Shown: piece after piece, positions 1 to 6,564 of the stretch
Position numbering within the stretch: position 1 is the stretch's first letter
Layout: every line of letters begins with the position of its first letter
Source: Spirochaetaceae bacterium
Lineage (GTDB): Bacteria > Spirochaetota > Spirochaetia > Treponematales > Breznakiellaceae
Assembly (NCBI GenBank): GCA_031267475.1
Contig: JAIRZA010000160.1
Span: 1-9,744 of the forward strand
Length of the DNA: 9,744 bases
Direction: 5' to 3'
Program-made: the position numbers and the translations under genes
Notes under the pieces: generated by a model
What the model was told of the DNA's origin: nothing
Seen by the model: only the letters and a program-made list of their open reading frames with translations
Database searches by the model: none

Positions 1-1
1 G

Positions 2-694
2 CGCGAAACCGGAACGCTGTCAACATGGTGCGCGGAGCATTTTCCGGAATTTCTATCCGTCCGGGGAAGAAAAGCGCTTGAAGGCGGACTGTTACACCGT
101 CTTGATTATGAGACACGCGGGCTTGTATTTGCGGCTTTAACTCAGAGAGTAATGGATAACATGACGCGCCAGCAAGAAGATGGTTTATTTATAAAAGAAT
201 ATGAAGCCATAGCAGGCGCAGGGGAGGGGGAGCCGATTCGCGGATTTCCGCCGCGCCCGTTTGATGAAAATTTTGCCTCGCTCGCAACACGCGGTTTTTA
301 TGTAGATTCCGGATTTCGTTACTATGGGAAAGGCAGGAAATCAGTCCGTCCGGTCATACCCTGTTGCGCGGCGGCTTCAAATCAGAATACCCGTGTGTAC
401 CGGACGGAAATAGTCGGCGCGGATAAAGAAAAGGAAAATTTTTGGCGCATACACGCCCGCCTTACACGCGGTTTCCGCCACCAAATAAGATGCCACCTTG
501 CGTGGCTCGGTTTGCCAATACGCGGGGACATACTTTACGGGGGGAGGGGAGGCGGCCCCGCATTCGCTCTGCGGGCAATAGCGCTTAAATTCGCGGACCC
601 GCTTTCGGGAACGCCGCGGTACATTCAGTATCACGATAACGAACTGAAACCACCCCCGCCTGAACGTCCGGCTGCTGATAGAGTTGTTCGATAA
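2..694 (+). CDS. RluA-family RNA pseudouridine synthase, 5'-truncated by window edge
   Basis: This enzyme family isomerises specific uridines in rRNA or tRNA to pseudouridine. The reading frame is open from base 2, before the first in-window ATG at 152, so the true start lies outside the window; about 230 residues are visible. Residues 32-35 (HRLD) are the family catalytic motif, with Asp35 (codon 104-106) the expected nucleophile. Downstream come FIKEYEA, a core strand motif, and near fragment residues 156-177 the block GFRHQIRCHLAWLGLPIRGD, matching the C-terminal RluA signature (THQIRVHL...G.PI.GD..YG). A Gly/Arg-rich stretch (GGRGGGP) follows the YGG and is encoded by a G-rich tract at 539-553. 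No N-terminal S4 domain can be judged because that end is missing. The stop codon at 692-694 lies inside a palindrome shared with the convergent methyltransferase gene. The RNA target cannot be told from sequence; the family call is firm. Confidence 0.88.
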   Translation, partial: RETGTLSTWCAEHFPEFLSVRGRKALEGGLLHRLDYETRGLVFAALTQRVMDNMTRQQEDGLFIKEYEAIAGAGEGEPIRGFPPRPFDENFASLATRGFYVDSGFRYYGKGRKSVRPVIPCCAAASNQNTRVYRTEIVGADKEKENFWRIHARLTRGFRHQIRCHLAWLGLPIRGDILYGGRGGGPAFALRAIALKFADPLSGTPRYIQYHDNELKPPPPERPAADRVVR

Positions 695-712
695 CTTCAG
701 CTATCGAACAAC
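683..712. terminator. Perfect 11-bp inverted repeat at convergent gene ends
   Basis: GTTGTTCGATA (683-693) is followed by an 8-base loop and its exact reverse complement TATCGAACAAC (702-712). The stop codon of the left gene (692-694) and that of the right gene (697-699, reverse strand) both fall within the structure, and the stems encode the last residues of both proteins. Neither strand has a T-run after the stem, so this is not a canonical intrinsic terminator. A two-way transcript end or an mRNA 3' protective hairpin is the natural reading. Confidence 0.5.
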
Positions 713-1485
713 TTCCCGCATATAAATATCATCTCATCCCCGTCCGCTATTGTCCGTTTGTCATAATACCCGTATTCTTCTTTTACTGTTAATCCAGTCA
801 TTTTCAATATATCGACAATTTCATCACGCTCGTAATACTTATAAGTCAATAAATCTTCCGTTACTGTTTCCTTTCCATCATCAATTATTCGATATTTCGT
901 TTTATACTGTATATTTCTATTTATAGTGTCGGCTGAATAATTTACAGTTGACCGGATGATTCGTTTTCCATCCGCCATTATGTCATACGAAACATCCTCC
1001 CTGCCAATCCATTTATCGTCATACGTTCTTGGTTTGAAAATGTCAAACACAAATAATCCATTATCTGATAAATGATTATAAACATTGCTAAGACATTTTA
1101 TTGCTTGTTCGGTTTCCGGCAAGTACTGTAATGCTCTCCATGGTATTATTATATACTCAAATTCCCTGTCGAATTTGAAATCAGCCATGTCGCCGGTTTG
1201 GATGTTTATATTTTTTTGCAAATATTTATGCGTCGTTTGTAATTTATGATTAAAACGTTCAACCATTTTTTCAGAAAGTTCAATACATTCTAATTTCCGC
1301 CCTGTTTTTTCAGCGACATATAATGAAACCCTTCCGGTTCCGCTCGCCAACTCAAGAATTTCGCCGTTTGTTTTATTGGCGTATTCAACATAAAAATCTA
1401 AATCGTCCTTTATTATGTTCCGGTTGTCATAATCATACAAACCTGCTGTATTGCTATACAGATTTCCTTTCAAATAGTTTTTCAT
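697..1485 (-). CDS. Class I SAM-dependent methyltransferase, substrate unknown
   Basis: The 262-residue protein has a Rossmann-type methyltransferase fold. Motif I is ILELASGTGRVS (residues 43-54), the SAM-binding glycine loop. An acidic residue ending strand 2 follows in CIELSEKM (Glu69), then GDMADF (98-103), which contacts the adenine ring in this family, and IIIPWRALQYL (112-122), the motif IV strand. FVFDIFKPR-type text later corresponds to strand 5. No DPPY or NPPY motif is present, so DNA or protein-N5 methylation is unlikely; a small-molecule substrate is the usual guess. The start is supported by GGAGG on the reverse strand at 1496-1500, ten bases upstream of ATG. The gene is distinctly AT-rich (about 30% G+C in lines 781-900) compared with the gat genes, which suggests horizontal acquisition. 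It has no same-strand neighbour in this window. Confidence 0.85.
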   Translation of the reverse strand: MKNYLKGNLYSNTAGLYDYDNRNIIKDDLDFYVEYANKTNGEILELASGTGRVSLYVAEKTGRKLECIELSEKMVERFNHKLQTTHKYLQKNINIQTGDMADFKFDREFEYIIIPWRALQYLPETEQAIKCLSNVYNHLSDNGLFVFDIFKPRTYDDKWIGREDVSYDIMADGKRIIRSTVNYSADTINRNIQYKTKYRIIDDGKETVTEDLLTYKYYERDEIVDILKMTGLTVKEEYGYYDKRTIADGDEMIFICGKLFDS

Positions 1486-1583
1486 ATGTTATAAACCTCC
1501 GAAAACGACAACGTAACCGCCAGCCGGAATTTCACCGATCGCGCGTTTTTCGCCAGAGAATTTATTAGTATTTTTGAAAAAAT

Positions 1584-1596
1584 CTCTAATTTAGAG
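1584..1596. promoter_or_regulatory. 13-base palindrome, possible operator
   Basis: CTCTAA and TTAGAG flank a single central T, giving a perfect 6-bp dyad about 100 bases upstream of the methyltransferase start. Its size and position would suit a dimeric regulator site, but a 6-bp dyad in AT-rich DNA can arise by chance and no regulator gene is nearby. Confidence 0.2.
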
Positions 1597-1610
1597 CGCT
1601 TAAGTCCGTT

Positions 1611-1624
1611 GGGGGGGGGGGGGG
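1611..1624 (+). repeat. Homopolymer run of 14 G
   Basis: Fourteen consecutive G bases lie in the non-coding stretch between the divergent methyltransferase and gatC genes, roughly 125 bases from the former and 240 from the latter. Such runs are prone to slipped-strand length change and also to sequencing error. The position is non-coding, so any effect would be on expression rather than reading frame. Confidence 0.95.
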
Positions 1625-1778
1625 ATGTTGAGTGTCGCTGTAAACCGCGCCGCTGAATAAAGCGCTGTGTACAACGGCGCTAAAATTTATATAAAAGCAC
1701 CTTTGTATTTTCATGGATATAGCATAATCATAACAACAGGTTTTTGTCAACACATATTCAAGCCCGCGCGGTAATTCC

Positions 1779-1804
1779 AGCCGGCAGTTCGGCGTCTGCC
1801 GGCT
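1779..1804 (+). promoter_or_regulatory. 9-bp hairpin in the leader of gatC
   Basis: AGCCGGCAG (1779-1787), an 8-base loop and CTGCCGGCT (1796-1804) form a perfect GC-rich stem ending 58 bases before the gatC ATG. No T-run follows, so it is not a standard terminator. It may be a structured 5' leader element of the gat operon, or the end of an upstream unit. Function is inferred only. Confidence 0.4.
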
Positions 1805-1862
1805 CGTATTGGTGATTTAGACTGGACGTTCCACAAGCCAATATAGACACACTCTCGTAAAA

Positions 1863-2210
1863 ATGCCATCATTAAGCATGGATTCAACAATATCAGGCGC
1901 GGCGGCGTTATCAATAGACGACTTACGAATAACAGCTTCTTTAGCGCGCCTTAACACAAGCGACGAGGAATTAGAGACGGCTTTTCCGGCGTTCCGTGAA
2001 ACATTATCGTATTTTGCCGCGATGCAGACGGCGGAAATAGGAGATGAACCATTTAACGGCGCGGACGTTGAAGCTATTAACGTGCCCCTGACCCATTTTA
2101 GGGCGGATTCCGGCTCTACCGCAAAATCGGACCCGGATTTGAATGAAGCCCTGCTGGACAACTCCGGCGAGCGGGAAGGGCGGTTCATCGCTGTTCCCAA
2201 CGTTCTATAG
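1863..2210 (+). CDS. gatC: Asp-tRNA(Asn)/Glu-tRNA(Gln) amidotransferase subunit C
   Basis: GatC is the small subunit that wraps around and stabilises GatA and joins it to GatB in the cytosolic GatCAB complex. The 115-residue product shows the family pattern: an N-terminal helix with IDDLRITASLARLNTSDEE (about 17-35, cf. IA.LARL.L..EE), a second helix FRETLSYFAAM, an Asn/Leu-Thr-His-Phe-Arg-Ala-Asp segment corresponding to the n..R.D region, and the hallmark C-terminus GRFIAVPNVL (cf. F.VP.V). The usual length is 95-100 residues; the surplus is at the N-terminus. ATG 1863 or ATG 1878 could be the start; neither has a clear Shine-Dalgarno, and an in-frame TAG at 1818-1820 limits upstream extension. 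It is the first gene of gatCAB, 18 bases before gatA. Confidence 0.9.
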   Translation: MPSLSMDSTISGAAALSIDDLRITASLARLNTSDEELETAFPAFRETLSYFAAMQTAEIGDEPFNGADVEAINVPLTHFRADSGSTAKSDPDLNEALLDNSGEREGRFIAVPNVL

Positions 2211-2228
2211 AAACACATCGAGGAAATT

Positions 2229-3662
2229 ATGACTTTGCCCGCCGGCTATATTGACTATTTTAAGAATTGGGAAGAAAAAATTGGCGCGTTCATTGAATTT
2301 GCGCCGGAAAAAGGACGCGCCGTCTCTAAAACAGCGTCTCAATTGAGCGGTCTGCCATTCGCGGTAAAAGACAACATCGCGGTAAAAGACCTTTCATTAA
2401 CCTGCGGCTCAAAATTACTCGCGGATTTTACCGCGCCATACACGGCGACCGCGGTGCGAAAACTTGAAGAGGCGGGAGCCGCTGTAATCGGTAAAACAAA
2501 CCTAGATGAATTCGGCATGGGATCCTCAACAGATAATTCCAGCATAAAACGCACGAATAACCCGTGGGACACAGACCGCGTTGCAGGCGGATCATCCGGC
2601 GGCTCAGCCGCGGCAGTCGCCGCCGGACTAGTGCCTTTTGCGCTCGGTTCAGATACAGGCGGATCAGTAAGACAGCCGGCGGCATTCTGCGGTATTGTCG
2701 GACTAAAACCAACATGGGGCGCTATATCGCGCTACGGTCTAGTAGCCTACGCTTCAAGCCTCGACACTATAGGCGTACTTGCCGGCAGCGTAAAGCGCTG
2801 CCGCGCCGTGTTCGACTGCGCGAAAGGCGCGGACCCTCTCGATCAGACAAGCCGTACACCTCCAAACGAGCCTGCGGCGCGAAACAAAGTCATAGGCGTG
2901 TTGTCGCCGTCCGCAATTGCGCGTGTGATAGCGGACAATTTCCCCGGCGAAGCGGCGAAGGCGGCTGTTTTAGAGCCGGAGATGGAAAGAGCCTTTGAAA
3001 CAGCAAAAGAAAACCTTAAAAAAATGGGTTATGATCTGGTAGAAGTCGAGATTAACGGACTAAAATACGGCGTTCCCGCATATTATACGATAGCGGCGGC
3101 GGAGGCAAGCGCTAATCTTGCGCGTTTTGACGGCATCCGTTACGGCAAACGGCCGGATTGGGCCGAAAACCCCGACGAACTTATCGACAAATCCCGTGAT
3201 ATGGGACTAGGCGATGAAGTGAAATTGCGAATATTGCTTGGGACTTTCGTGTTGCGATCGGGCTTTCAGGACAGATACTATATTCGCGCGCAGCGCATAC
3301 GGGTTGCCATACGGCGCGGCTTTGAAGAGCATCTGGGCTCTTTTTCAAAAAACGACGGCGGCGCGAAATGCGCCGCCATATTAATGCCGGTATTCCCGGT
3401 ACGCGCGTTTAGGCACGGCGGCGCAGGCGCTCTCACATCATTCGCGCAAAAAGCCGCCGATTTGTATACCTGTTGCGCAAATCTCGCGGGATTACCCGCG
3501 TTAGCCTTCCCCACAGCGGTTGAAGGCGGACTGCCAACCGGAGTTCAGCTTTTGGGAAGACCGTTTGCGGAGGAAACATTGTTTTCTATCGCGGAAAAGT
3601 ATGAAACGGCGCACCCGTTTCCTCACCCGCAAGGGTTCAAAGCATTTTGGGAGCAAACCTAA
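2229..3662 (+). CDS. gatA: Asp-tRNA(Asn)/Glu-tRNA(Gln) amidotransferase subunit A (amidase)
   Basis: GatA hydrolyses glutamine (or asparagine) to release the ammonia that GatB uses to amidate mischarged Asp-tRNA(Asn) or Glu-tRNA(Gln). The 477-residue protein is an amidase-signature enzyme of normal length. The Ser-cisSer-Lys triad is visible: Lys47 in FAVKDN, cis-Ser122 in GGSSGGS (120-126), and nucleophile Ser146 in GSDTGGSVRQP. Spacings of 75 and 24 residues equal those of characterised amidase-signature enzymes. GLKPTWGAISRYGLV (158-172) follows as expected. The C-terminal half has the ILLGTFVL and CANLAGLPAL motifs; the usual TPT.P segment reads MPVFPV here, a mild divergence. GAGGA at 2220-2224 sits close before the ATG. 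It is the middle gene of gatCAB; its stop is nine bases before the gatB start. Confidence 0.97.
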   Translation: MTLPAGYIDYFKNWEEKIGAFIEFAPEKGRAVSKTASQLSGLPFAVKDNIAVKDLSLTCGSKLLADFTAPYTATAVRKLEEAGAAVIGKTNLDEFGMGSSTDNSSIKRTNNPWDTDRVAGGSSGGSAAAVAAGLVPFALGSDTGGSVRQPAAFCGIVGLKPTWGAISRYGLVAYASSLDTIGVLAGSVKRCRAVFDCAKGADPLDQTSRTPPNEPAARNKVIGVLSPSAIARVIADNFPGEAAKAAVLEPEMERAFETAKENLKKMGYDLVEVEINGLKYGVPAYYTIAAAEASANLARFDGIRYGKRPDWAENPDELIDKSRDMGLGDEVKLRILLGTFVLRSGFQDRYYIRAQRIRVAIRRGFEEHLGSFSKNDGGAKCAAILMPVFPVRAFRHGGAGALTSFAQKAADLYTCCANLAGLPALAFPTAVEGGLPTGVQLLGRPFAEETLFSIAEKYETAHPFPHPQGFKAFWEQT

Positions 3663-3671
3663 AGGAATAAT

Positions 3672-5159
3672 ATGTACCAAACCTTCATCGGACTGGAAGT
3701 TCACATTCATCTTTTGACAAAAACTAAAGTTTTCTGCGGATGCCGGTCCGCGTTCGGCGACGAGCCGAACACAAACATCTGCCCTGTCTGCATGGGCTAC
3801 CCAGGCGTAATGCCCGCTCTTAACATTGAGGCAATGCGTATGGGCTGTCTTGTAGCGCGGGCCTTGAACTGCCGCATACCGGAAAAAACATGGTTCGAGC
3901 GTAAGCAATATTTTTATCCCGATATGCCTAAAAACTATCAAATATCGCAGTTTGCATCCCCGCTTGGGCAGGAAGGCTGGGTAAATATTGACGGCGGCGG
4001 CATGAACCGGAAGGTGCGCATCCGCGAATGTCATCTTGAAGAAGACGCGGGTAAAATGATTCACACCGGAACCGTATCGTTGCTGGATTATAACCGCGCC
4101 GGGGTTTCTCTTCTTGAAATCGTTACCGAGCCCGACATGGAATCGGGGGAAGAAGCTGAGCTTTTTGTGCAGCAACTGCGCCGGACCGTCCGCTACCTCG
4201 GTGTTTGCGACGGCAACATGGAAGAAGGCTCGTTGCGGGCGGACGCGAATGTGTCTATAAACACCGCCGGCAAAGGGCTTGGCAGAAAGGTCGAAATCAA
4301 GAATCTGAACTCATCGCGCTTCATAAAATTGGGGCTGAATTACGAGATAAAGCGGCAGGCGGCGATGCTGGACGCGGGAAAAACCATAATCCAGGAAACA
4401 CGTCTGTGGAACGAAAACCGCGATGAAACCGCTCCCATGCGTACAAAAGAAAACGCGCAGGATTACCGGTATTTTCCTGAGCCGGATCTGCCGGTTTTCG
4501 CGCCGGACGCCGCGTTTTTGCGTTCAGTGGATGCGGGGCTTGTGGAATTGCCGCTTCCACGCGCCGCGCGGGTTAAAGCGGAATACTACCTGAATGATGA
4601 ACAGGCGGGACTCATTTGCGAAGAAAAAGCCGTAGCCGACTACTACGAAAGCGCTGTTTCCATCGCTTGTGAATTAGGTTTGGAACAAAAAGACGCCGCC
4701 GTCCGCATAGCAAACAGGCTGTTGTCAGATGTTAAGCATATTTTAAGCCGTGATAAAATTGACGCGGCTGATATTGGCTCCATAAAATTAACACCGCGCC
4801 GGTTGGCGGAGCTTACCGCGCTCATAGCTCGCGGAACCACATCGAATAAAAACGCAAAACAAACGCTGGAAGCGGTTTTTTCCGAAGATAAAGATCCAGC
4901 ACAGATTGTGAAGGAACGCGGTTGGGAACAAATTAACGATCCCGCCGTCATTTCAGAAGCAGTGAAAAAAGTATGGGGTTCCGAAGCGAAAACCGTTGAG
5001 GACGCCCGCGCCGCGATAGAAGCCGGAAATCAAAAAAAGCTAAAATCGCTGACAGCTTACCTTGTAGGCAAAACGCTTGCCTGCACAGGAGGACGCGCCG
5101 CGCCGGAAATCGTTGGACAACAACTCGACGCGCTTTTATACGAAGGACGCAAAAAATAG
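3672..5159 (+). CDS. gatB: Asp-tRNA(Asn)/Glu-tRNA(Gln) amidotransferase subunit B
   Basis: GatB is the ATP-dependent kinase and transamidase that activates the side-chain carboxylate of tRNA-bound Asp or Glu and swaps in ammonia channelled from GatA. The 495-residue protein begins with the cradle domain: a zinc site formed by Cys22, Cys24, Cys37 and Cys40 (FCGC...CPVC), then QYFYPDMPKNYQISQF (79-94), HLEEDAGK (121-128) with metal/ATP-binding acidic residues, and DYNRAGVSLLEIVTEPD (139-155). The GSLRADANVS block follows. The C-terminal part (about 320-495) is the helical plus YqeY-like tail that binds the tRNA, ending with a family-typical AYLVGKT...G.A.P segment. AAGGA overlapping the gatA stop (3662-3666) is the ribosome site. 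All key motifs are intact, so the complex should be active. Confidence 0.97.
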   Translation: MYQTFIGLEVHIHLLTKTKVFCGCRSAFGDEPNTNICPVCMGYPGVMPALNIEAMRMGCLVARALNCRIPEKTWFERKQYFYPDMPKNYQISQFASPLGQEGWVNIDGGGMNRKVRIRECHLEEDAGKMIHTGTVSLLDYNRAGVSLLEIVTEPDMESGEEAELFVQQLRRTVRYLGVCDGNMEEGSLRADANVSINTAGKGLGRKVEIKNLNSSRFIKLGLNYEIKRQAAMLDAGKTIIQETRLWNENRDETAPMRTKENAQDYRYFPEPDLPVFAPDAAFLRSVDAGLVELPLPRAARVKAEYYLNDEQAGLICEEKAVADYYESAVSIACELGLEQKDAAVRIANRLLSDVKHILSRDKIDAADIGSIKLTPRRLAELTALIARGTTSNKNAKQTLEAVFSEDKDPAQIVKERGWEQINDPAVISEAVKKVWGSEAKTVEDARAAIEAGNQKKLKSLTAYLVGKTLACTGGRAAPEIVGQQLDALLYEGRKK

Positions 5160-5180
5160 CGGTTTTTTGGAGGAGGGGAG

Positions 5181-5212
5181 GGGGCGGCGGGCGAGACAGC
5201 CGCCTCATTTTT
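5181..5212 (+). terminator. Intrinsic terminator of gatCAB
   Basis: GGGGCGGC (5181-5188) pairs with GCCGCCTC (5199-5206), with one G-T wobble, around a 10-base loop and is followed directly by ATTTTT. The stem begins 21 bases past the gatB stop. The right arm and T-run overlap the stop codon (5205-5207) and last codons of the convergent DNA methyltransferase gene, so the terminator works for the + strand only. Confidence 0.75.
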
Positions 5213-6344
5213 CCAGTAAATACAAATATTCTTTTACATGAATTTCTCTGCCGTTTAAATTTCTGCTTCCTCTAAACGTGTTATACCGCGTTTCCAATAT
5301 TTCCAGCCTGCCCAGCTCCGTCAACATTTTTTTTAAGTCTTCAACGCCTATAAAACCTTCCGAATTAAAAGAAATCAGAATATATTTTGCTTTTATACCC
5401 GTTACCAGTTCCTTCAGGGCGCCATACGCCAGTTTTTCTTTGTTGTAGTCGGAACGATTCCAATTATCCGGGATGCCGGAAATTCTGCTTGCGTTGCTTG
5501 GATATTTATAATCAAGTATTAAATTAAGCATGAAATAATTTGACCCGTAAGGATGCTGGTTATAAGGCGGATCAAGATAAGCAACATCAACTTCTGGAAT
5601 GTCGTTTATTATTTTATTCGCGTCGCCGCCGAGTATCATTAAATCCGAATGAAAATTACTAAATACTGGAAAAGGTAAATTAATATCGCCTTTTATCCTG
5701 AATAAAGCGTCTTGGTTTTTTCCGCCAAATTGTCCCAGCCCGGTTTCTTTATTTTTATAAAAACCTTTGAATATCCCCGACGTGTTCGCGTGAATAGAAG
5801 CCTCTGATAATAAAGGCGCAAGAAAATATTTTTGATAATCGAGTGGCGCATACCCTATTAGTTTTCTGACAGTATCAATGTACATAGCGTTTCTAGTAGT
5901 ATAAAACACCCTTTCATCCGGTTGAATGTCATCATCACATTTAGGGGCGTATAAACTGGAAATCATACCACCCTCTAATTTATTTCTGGATAACTCGCCC
6001 ATAATCTCCGTATAATAATAATTTATTTTTAGTAAATCCGATTCGTTCATGTTTGACAAATAACACTGATTTATAACCATAGAATATTTTTCAATATCAT
6101 TTACTATCAATAAATCTGAAAACCGCTTAAAAAACCTCGCCACAATTCCCGACCCGCTGAAAACGTCAAACATTACCAATTTATCTTTGTTAAGCCTGCC
6201 GCAAATTTTTTTAACCCCACGCTCTATAAAATGTAATAAAGCCCTCTTATTTCCAATATAAGTTATCAACTGCCGAGTCAGATATGCGTCGTTTTCACAT
6301 ACCACCTCTTGAGATTTCTTGCCTAACGACGAACAACGGGTCAT
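5205..6344 (-). CDS. D12-class adenine-specific DNA methyltransferase, apparently orphan
   Basis: This enzyme should transfer a methyl group from SAM to N6 of adenine in a specific DNA site. The 379-residue protein shows motifs in the alpha (Dam/D12) order: motif X YIGNKR (29-34), motif I FDVFSGSG (59-66, SAM binding), a second-strand acidic residue in VNDIE (Asp83), and catalytic motif IV DPPY (258-261) inside YLDPPYNQHPYGSNYFML. The region between I and IV is the target-recognition part; its sequence is not one I can assign to a site. The C-terminus GREIHVKEYLYLL is typical of this D12 subgroup. The gene is AT-rich (about 35% G+C in line 5521) and runs opposite to its neighbours gatB and aspS. 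No restriction endonuclease is adjacent. The ATG at 6342-6344 has no obvious Shine-Dalgarno; GTG codon 14 is an alternative start that keeps motif X. Confidence 0.9.
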   Translation of the reverse strand: MTRCSSLGKKSQEVVCENDAYLTRQLITYIGNKRALLHFIERGVKKICGRLNKDKLVMFDVFSGSGIVARFFKRFSDLLIVNDIEKYSMVINQCYLSNMNESDLLKINYYYTEIMGELSRNKLEGGMISSLYAPKCDDDIQPDERVFYTTRNAMYIDTVRKLIGYAPLDYQKYFLAPLLSEASIHANTSGIFKGFYKNKETGLGQFGGKNQDALFRIKGDINLPFPVFSNFHSDLMILGGDANKIINDIPEVDVAYLDPPYNQHPYGSNYFMLNLILDYKYPSNASRISGIPDNWNRSDYNKEKLAYGALKELVTGIKAKYILISFNSEGFIGVEDLKKMLTELGRLEILETRYNTFRGSRNLNGREIHVKEYLYLLEK

Positions 6345-6360
6345 TTTTTTACTTTGTCAT

Positions 6361-6427
6361 ATACGCCAATGCTTTTCAACAGGCGGCGCAACGCCCGCGC
6401 TTTGCGCGTTTAACCGCCATTGCGTAT
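6361..6427. repeat. Nested imperfect inverted repeat
   Basis: The outer arms are ATACGC(C)AAT (6361-6370) and ATTGCGTAT (6419-6427), complementary apart from one bulged C. Inside them GGCGG pairs with CCGCC, and CGCAA (directly after GGCGG) pairs with TTGCG, with unequal gaps on the two sides. The centre is very GC-rich and the outside AT-rich. It could be a regulatory site, a small mobile remnant, or a structured leader of the reverse-strand methyltransferase mRNA. Confidence 0.4.
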
Positions 6428-6449
6428 AAACATATAAAAAATGTATGAT
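6420..6449 (+). promoter_or_regulatory. Candidate promoter for aspS
   Basis: TTGCGT (6420-6425) and TATGAT (6444-6449, five of six consensus bases) are 18 bases apart in an AT-rich stretch. Transcription would start near 6457, giving a leader of about 108 bases that includes the 6472-6496 hairpin. The -35 match is weak. Confidence 0.35.
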
Positions 6450-6564
6450 TAATTACATCAGACTTGAAGCGGAAACCGTTTTGAAACACCGGTTTCACGG
6501 CAATTCTGTTTTTATTTAGAGTACGCGCGGACGCGCTCTTTATTTCATAGAAAGGTGAATTAAA

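Larger units (their letters stand above)
1486..1862. other. Gene-free region between methyltransferase and gatC
   Basis: No convincing coding region is visible in these 377 bases. They should hold the promoters of both divergent genes. Visible items are the reverse-strand GGAGG ribosome site at 1496-1500, a 13-base palindrome CTCTAA-T-TTAGAG at 1584-1596 that could be an operator, a 14-G run at 1611-1624, an AT-rich stretch around 1681-1750, and a 9-bp hairpin at 1779-1804. A possible forward -10 (CATAAT, 1723-1728) lies in the AT-rich stretch but lacks a good -35, so it is not listed as a promoter. I see no tRNA-like fold. Confidence 0.6.
6345..6564. promoter_or_regulatory. Divergent control region between DNA methyltransferase and aspS
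   Basis: These 220 bases separate two divergent genes and must carry both promoters. They contain a nested inverted repeat (6361-6427), a possible forward promoter (6420-6449), a hairpin GAAACCG/CGGTTTC (6472-6478 with 6490-6496, 11-base loop), a short GC-rich element GCGC-GGAC-GCGC at 6525-6536, and a good ribosome site AAGGTGA (6552-6558) six bases before the aspS ATG. No T-box signature (conserved GGTGGNACCGCG) is present. I see no clear reverse promoter. Confidence 0.55.

Noticed and set aside
1817..2218. Reverse-strand open frame covering gatC
   Set aside because: It is the antisense shadow of gatC, with no recognisable domain and low-complexity Ser/Ala text.
2564..2998. Forward open frame inside gatA
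   Set aside because: Arg/Ser-rich shadow in another frame of a gene with an intact catalytic triad.
6450..6564. T-box riboswitch controlling the synthetase
   Set aside because: Leader lacks the conserved T-box antiterminator sequence and is too short; only simple hairpins are visible.
6345..6564. A missing restriction endonuclease or control gene next to the DNA methyltransferase
   Set aside because: The interval is too short and has no open frame of useful length; neighbours on both sides are housekeeping genes.
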